This document shows positions 9,950-13,052 of a DNA stretch of 13,052 nucleotides, one piece after another (within the stretch, counting starts at the first letter, position 1; each line of letters starts with the position of its first letter). Position numbers and translations under genes: made by a program. The notes under the pieces were generated by a model. It did not search any database. It worked only from the letters and a program-made list of their open reading frames with translations, and was not told where the DNA came from. Source of the stretch: Conidiobolus incongruus B7586 (Eukaryota; Entomophthoromycota; Entomophthoromycetes; Entomophthorales; Conidiobolaceae); assembly GCA_000697335.1 (NCBI GenBank), contig JNEM01008710.1, forward strand, positions 1 through 13,052, read 5' to 3'.

Positions 9950-10500
9950 ATAATCATTTAAAGTTTATAAATAAATTAAAATATTGTTTAAGTAGCATAT
10001 AACAAAATCATTATAATACTTGTTAAATAAATTATTTATAAGTTTTATAAATATTACAAGTGTGTTATAAAATTTAAAATTTATAACCTTAAACTTATAA
10101 TGTTTTAATATATAATTAAAAACAATTAAAGGGATATTTTATTTATTGATTAAAATATTATAATAGTTGTTCTTAAGATTTATTTTAGTAAAGTAGTTTG
10201 TGCTTATAAATCTATCTTTAATTTTATTTAAATTAAGTAAAAAAGTTTTATCTTTAACTGTTTTACTATTAAAAACCCTATTATCAATATAAAATCACTA
10301 ACCTCTATTATGTTTTTTAATAAAAAAAACTAGTAAACTTTAAGGGTTTATAAAAAGTTGTATAAAACTTAATTTTAATAGCTTGTTTATTTCTTCAAAA
10401 AAAACCTTATATAATTAAAAAGAAATATGATAAGGTGATTTGTGATAAAGTTAGGTATTAGGTAATAATTTAATTTTATGAAATATATCTTTTTTTAATA
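9950..10500 (-). pseudogene. Reverse transcriptase region, fossil
   Basis: The minus strand contains degraded but recognisable reverse transcriptase blocks, from the finger region near 10,350 to the catalytic-loop region near 9,980, with the spacing of Ty3/Gypsy enzymes. RNase H should follow at about 9,250-9,750 but I could place it only by position. The region carries multiple breaks. Confidence 0.82.
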
Positions 10501-11099
10501 GTAGAGTAGTTAAAACTTTAAAAACATTTCTGTATTTATTAATAACCTTATACAATATATTTTTAACATCTAAAGCATCTTTTAAATCTTTTAAAAAAGT
10601 AGAAATAGTGTTAAAGTTAATATAAATCATATTAGATTAATTTTTTAACTTTTTAATTAAATTCACAAAGGATATTTTTGAAATTATTATATTATTGAAA
10701 AAAATATCATTAATACCCTTTTTTATAATAGAATTAGTTATTAGCTTATAACTTAAACTATTATAGCAAAACAAAAAATATACTCATTAAATAAACTTTT
10801 ATTTATGATAATTAGATAGTATTTCTAAAACCAATTAAAACTTATAATAATATTATATTTTATAAAACCTACTATAAATTAAATTTTTTTAAAGTAACTT
10901 ATTACAAATAAAATATTATAATATAAAAATCTTTTAATAATTTATTAAGTATTATTTATATAATTTAATACTACATTTGTTTAATTATAAGATAATTTAA
11001 ATCTCTTAATAATATCTTCATTAATAAGTATACTATTATATTTAAAATTAAGTAGAAAAGAAATAAAATGTTTGTTTAGAGTATCTTTAAAGATTTACA

Positions 11100-12400
11100 A
11101 GGAACATAATTTATTTTCATTAGAATCTAATAAATAAAAGTTTAAATAGATATTACTCTTCTTCTCTAATAAATTTTAAAATAATTTTTGGTTATTTAAA
11201 TATAGTTTTAAGGGTTCATTATAAAGAATTTTTGACAAAGATTTCTCTTTGTTATGTTAACTATATTGGGTTAAATTTAAACTAAATTAATTATTAATTT
11301 GTTAATTACTTTTTTTATTGTTCACTTAAATATTATTGTTTAAAACTATGTTACTAGAGTTTTTATTATTAAATAACTTCTTAAAATATTTATTCTAATA
11401 GTAATCCATATTAATTTATTTATAATAAAAGTATCTTTTATTTTTTCTCAAGTATAATTTCTTTTTTTTAGTTAAATATTTTTTTCTATATCACAAATAT
11501 ATTTATAATATTAGGATTAAATAATTTAGATAAGGAACTGTTAAAGCTTGTATAGAAATTCTTATTTATTCTTTTAATATAATTCTAATTATCTTTTACC
11601 TCAATAACTATTTTAGTTAAAATAGCAAAACTAACTGTTTTCACATTAATTTTAAAGTAAACAACTATAAAAATATTAAGCTTGAGTTTTCTCTTAAACC
11701 TATTTTTCTTTTCACTTTTAGATAAGTTAAGAATTTTTAATTTAAGCTAGGTAAATTTTTCTATGAAATTTCTAACTAAAGATTTTTAAATAATCCTTAC
11801 TAACCTATTTTAAGCTAGAGTAACTATATCTAATAAGTAAAACCTTTACTTAATTTCTTATTTAAATTAGTTAAATGTTTAGATTTTATTAGGATAAAAA
11901 GAACTACTAATAAGATTAAATATATCTTTTAAATATTTACACTACTAGAGTTTAACATAAAAGGTTAATTTAAAAGTTGAAATTTTTACTAAATTATATA
12001 AATCTAGAGTTTTGATTTCTTTAAAGAATTTAGTTAGTTTGTTTAAAAATTCTTCTAGTTTTTTAAAAGATTTCAAGTTATTATAAATAATTAGGTTATT
12101 TGTAAAAAACTTAACTTTGTTAAAATTTCTTAAAATAGATAATAAAACTCTATAACTGTTTAATTCAGCTATTATTTGTTGTATATAGTAAATTTATTAA
12201 GTTTACCCTAATTTTAATCTATACTCAGTAAAAGTACCATTAGTATTGATGAAATCTTGTTAACTAATAGGATAATAGTAGTTGTTACTAAAACTTTAAA
12301 TGTTTATTTTATTTTAGTTGTATATAAAATAATAGGTTATAATTATAAAATCTTCAACTATAGTATTAAAAGTACTTTTAAATCTTCTTAATTACTATTA
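11100..12400 (-). other. Expected gag and leader region, not positively identified
   Basis: In a minus-strand Ty3/Gypsy element this interval, next to the 5' LTR, should hold the primer-binding site and gag. The sequence is too degraded for me to recognise a nucleocapsid motif or a specific tRNA complement, so the assignment rests on position alone. Confidence 0.35.
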
Positions 12401-12403
12401 CTA

Positions 12404-12777
12404 TATAAGTGAATAATAATAGTTAAAGGTAGAAAAAGCAGGTTTTTCAACTCTTTAAAAAATATATAATAACTAGATCCTTTAATATTAAAATGTTAAC
12501 TAATAATAATAAGAAATATATTAATAGTTAAGCAAAAGGTTTATTTATATAAAAAGTAATATAAGCTAAAGTATAAGCTAGAAAGAAAGATTTAAGTTTT
12601 TCTTATAATTAAGTAGAATATATACACATAAGTATGTAAGGTTAAGTAATAATAAAGTTACTTAGATATAGGGATTTGTAAAATGTTGATAAGATTTAAT
12701 TTGGATAATTAAGTTTTTAATAGTGAATTAGAGTAAAAAAAAATATCAATTAAGTAACAATTATTATAATACTTACA
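12404..12777 (-). repeat. Right LTR (5' LTR of the minus-strand element)
   Basis: 374 bases, the same length as the left LTR and aligned to it without gaps. Compared across the 54 transition differences, the left copy keeps the G or C at 31 sites and the right copy at 23, so both copies have decayed independently since insertion. The terminus at 12777 is followed at once by the AATTA duplication. Confidence 0.95.
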
Positions 12778-12782
12778 AATTA
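12778..12782. repeat. Right target-site duplication (AATTA)
   Basis: An exact repeat of the five bases before the left LTR (7163-7167). It fixes the outer edge of the insertion. Confidence 0.85.
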
Positions 12783-13052
12783 TATAAAAGGATTATTTAT
12801 TATTATATTGAATTATAATAATAATTATTCTTTATATAAATAAATAAAAGGTTTTTTGGCTAAATTTAATATATATTTTATTATATCAAATATAAATAAA
12901 AAAACTTGGTATTTAATTATGTTATAATTACCTTTATTTAGCTATAACTACTTTAATTATTATATTAATATTTTTATTAATTTTTAATATATTTTTAACT
13001 TATTTATTAATTCTATTAAGTTAGTATTTTAATAAATATATTATATATTAAT
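12783..13052. other. AT-rich flank, no gene
   Basis: Very AT-rich sequence to the window edge, with no CpG seen, few C or G, and no recognisable gene. Before the retroelement inserted it was contiguous with the sequence left of 7163. Confidence 0.6.

Larger units (their letters stand above)
7168..12777 (-). mobile_element. Decayed Ty3/Gypsy chromovirus-type LTR retrotransposon
   Basis: This is a 5,610-base element with paired 374-base LTRs, TGTAAGTA/TACTTACA LTR ends, a 5-base AATTA target-site duplication and a polypurine tract beside the left LTR. The tract, and the orientation of the protein remnants, place the element on the minus strand. Reading that strand, degraded matches to reverse transcriptase, integrase (zinc-binding part, then core) and a chromodomain-like tail appear in Ty3/Gypsy order; gag is expected between about 11,100 and 12,400 but was not positively identified. 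Structure is complete end to end, yet the coding part carries a great many breaks and has no long open frame, so it is an inactive fossil. By eye it holds no CpG. LTR divergence is about 15 percent, almost all transitions, so ordinary clock dating would overstate its age. Confidence 0.93.

Noticed and set aside
1-13052. CRISPR array, bacterial operon or mitochondrial fragment suggested by the AT-rich texture
   Set aside because: There are no regularly spaced repeats, no ribosome binding sites with dense genes, and no organellar genes. The spliced gene and LTR element show a nuclear eukaryotic genome.

Overview
The window is very AT-rich eukaryotic DNA with one island of ordinary coding composition and one large decayed retroelement. 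It looks like a filamentous fungus with an AT-rich, repeat-bearing compartment. The reasons are a 55-base GT-AG intron with a long pyrimidine tract, a Ty3/Gypsy chromovirus-type LTR element, and a nearly pure transition pattern between its two LTRs that resembles repeat-induced point mutation (RIP) or another cytosine-deaminating silencing process. I cannot settle the phylum from sequence alone.

Layout: 1-840 is a gene-free A/T desert with a short TA run. At 844-875 lies an isolated G-rich purine tract. From 876 to about 3540 I see no gene. At 3616-4336 (+) is the only convincing host gene: two exons encoding a 221-residue BED-type zinc-finger protein. Its C-terminal block resembles the N-terminal part of hAT transposases, but it has no catalytic domain. 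From 4337 to about 5400 the DNA is non-coding but less AT-rich than elsewhere, with several short perfect hairpins. From 5400 to 7167 it returns to A/T desert with microsatellites, among them six ATTTG units and two TA tracts.

From 7168 to 12777 lies a structurally complete but decayed Ty3/Gypsy LTR retrotransposon, 5,610 bases, in minus orientation. It has two 374-base LTRs that align without gaps, TGTAAGTA/TACTTACA LTR ends, a 5-base AATTA target-site duplication, a polypurine tract beside its 3' LTR, and degraded reverse transcriptase, integrase and chromodomain-like regions in the order expected for a chromovirus. The remaining 270 bases are AT-rich without a gene.

There is no operon or multi-gene system. 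The clearest biology is the contrast between an intact, CpG-containing BED gene and a neighbouring retroelement that has lost every CpG I could find and much of its CpA. That contrast suggests a mutational defence acting on repeats that has spared the gene.
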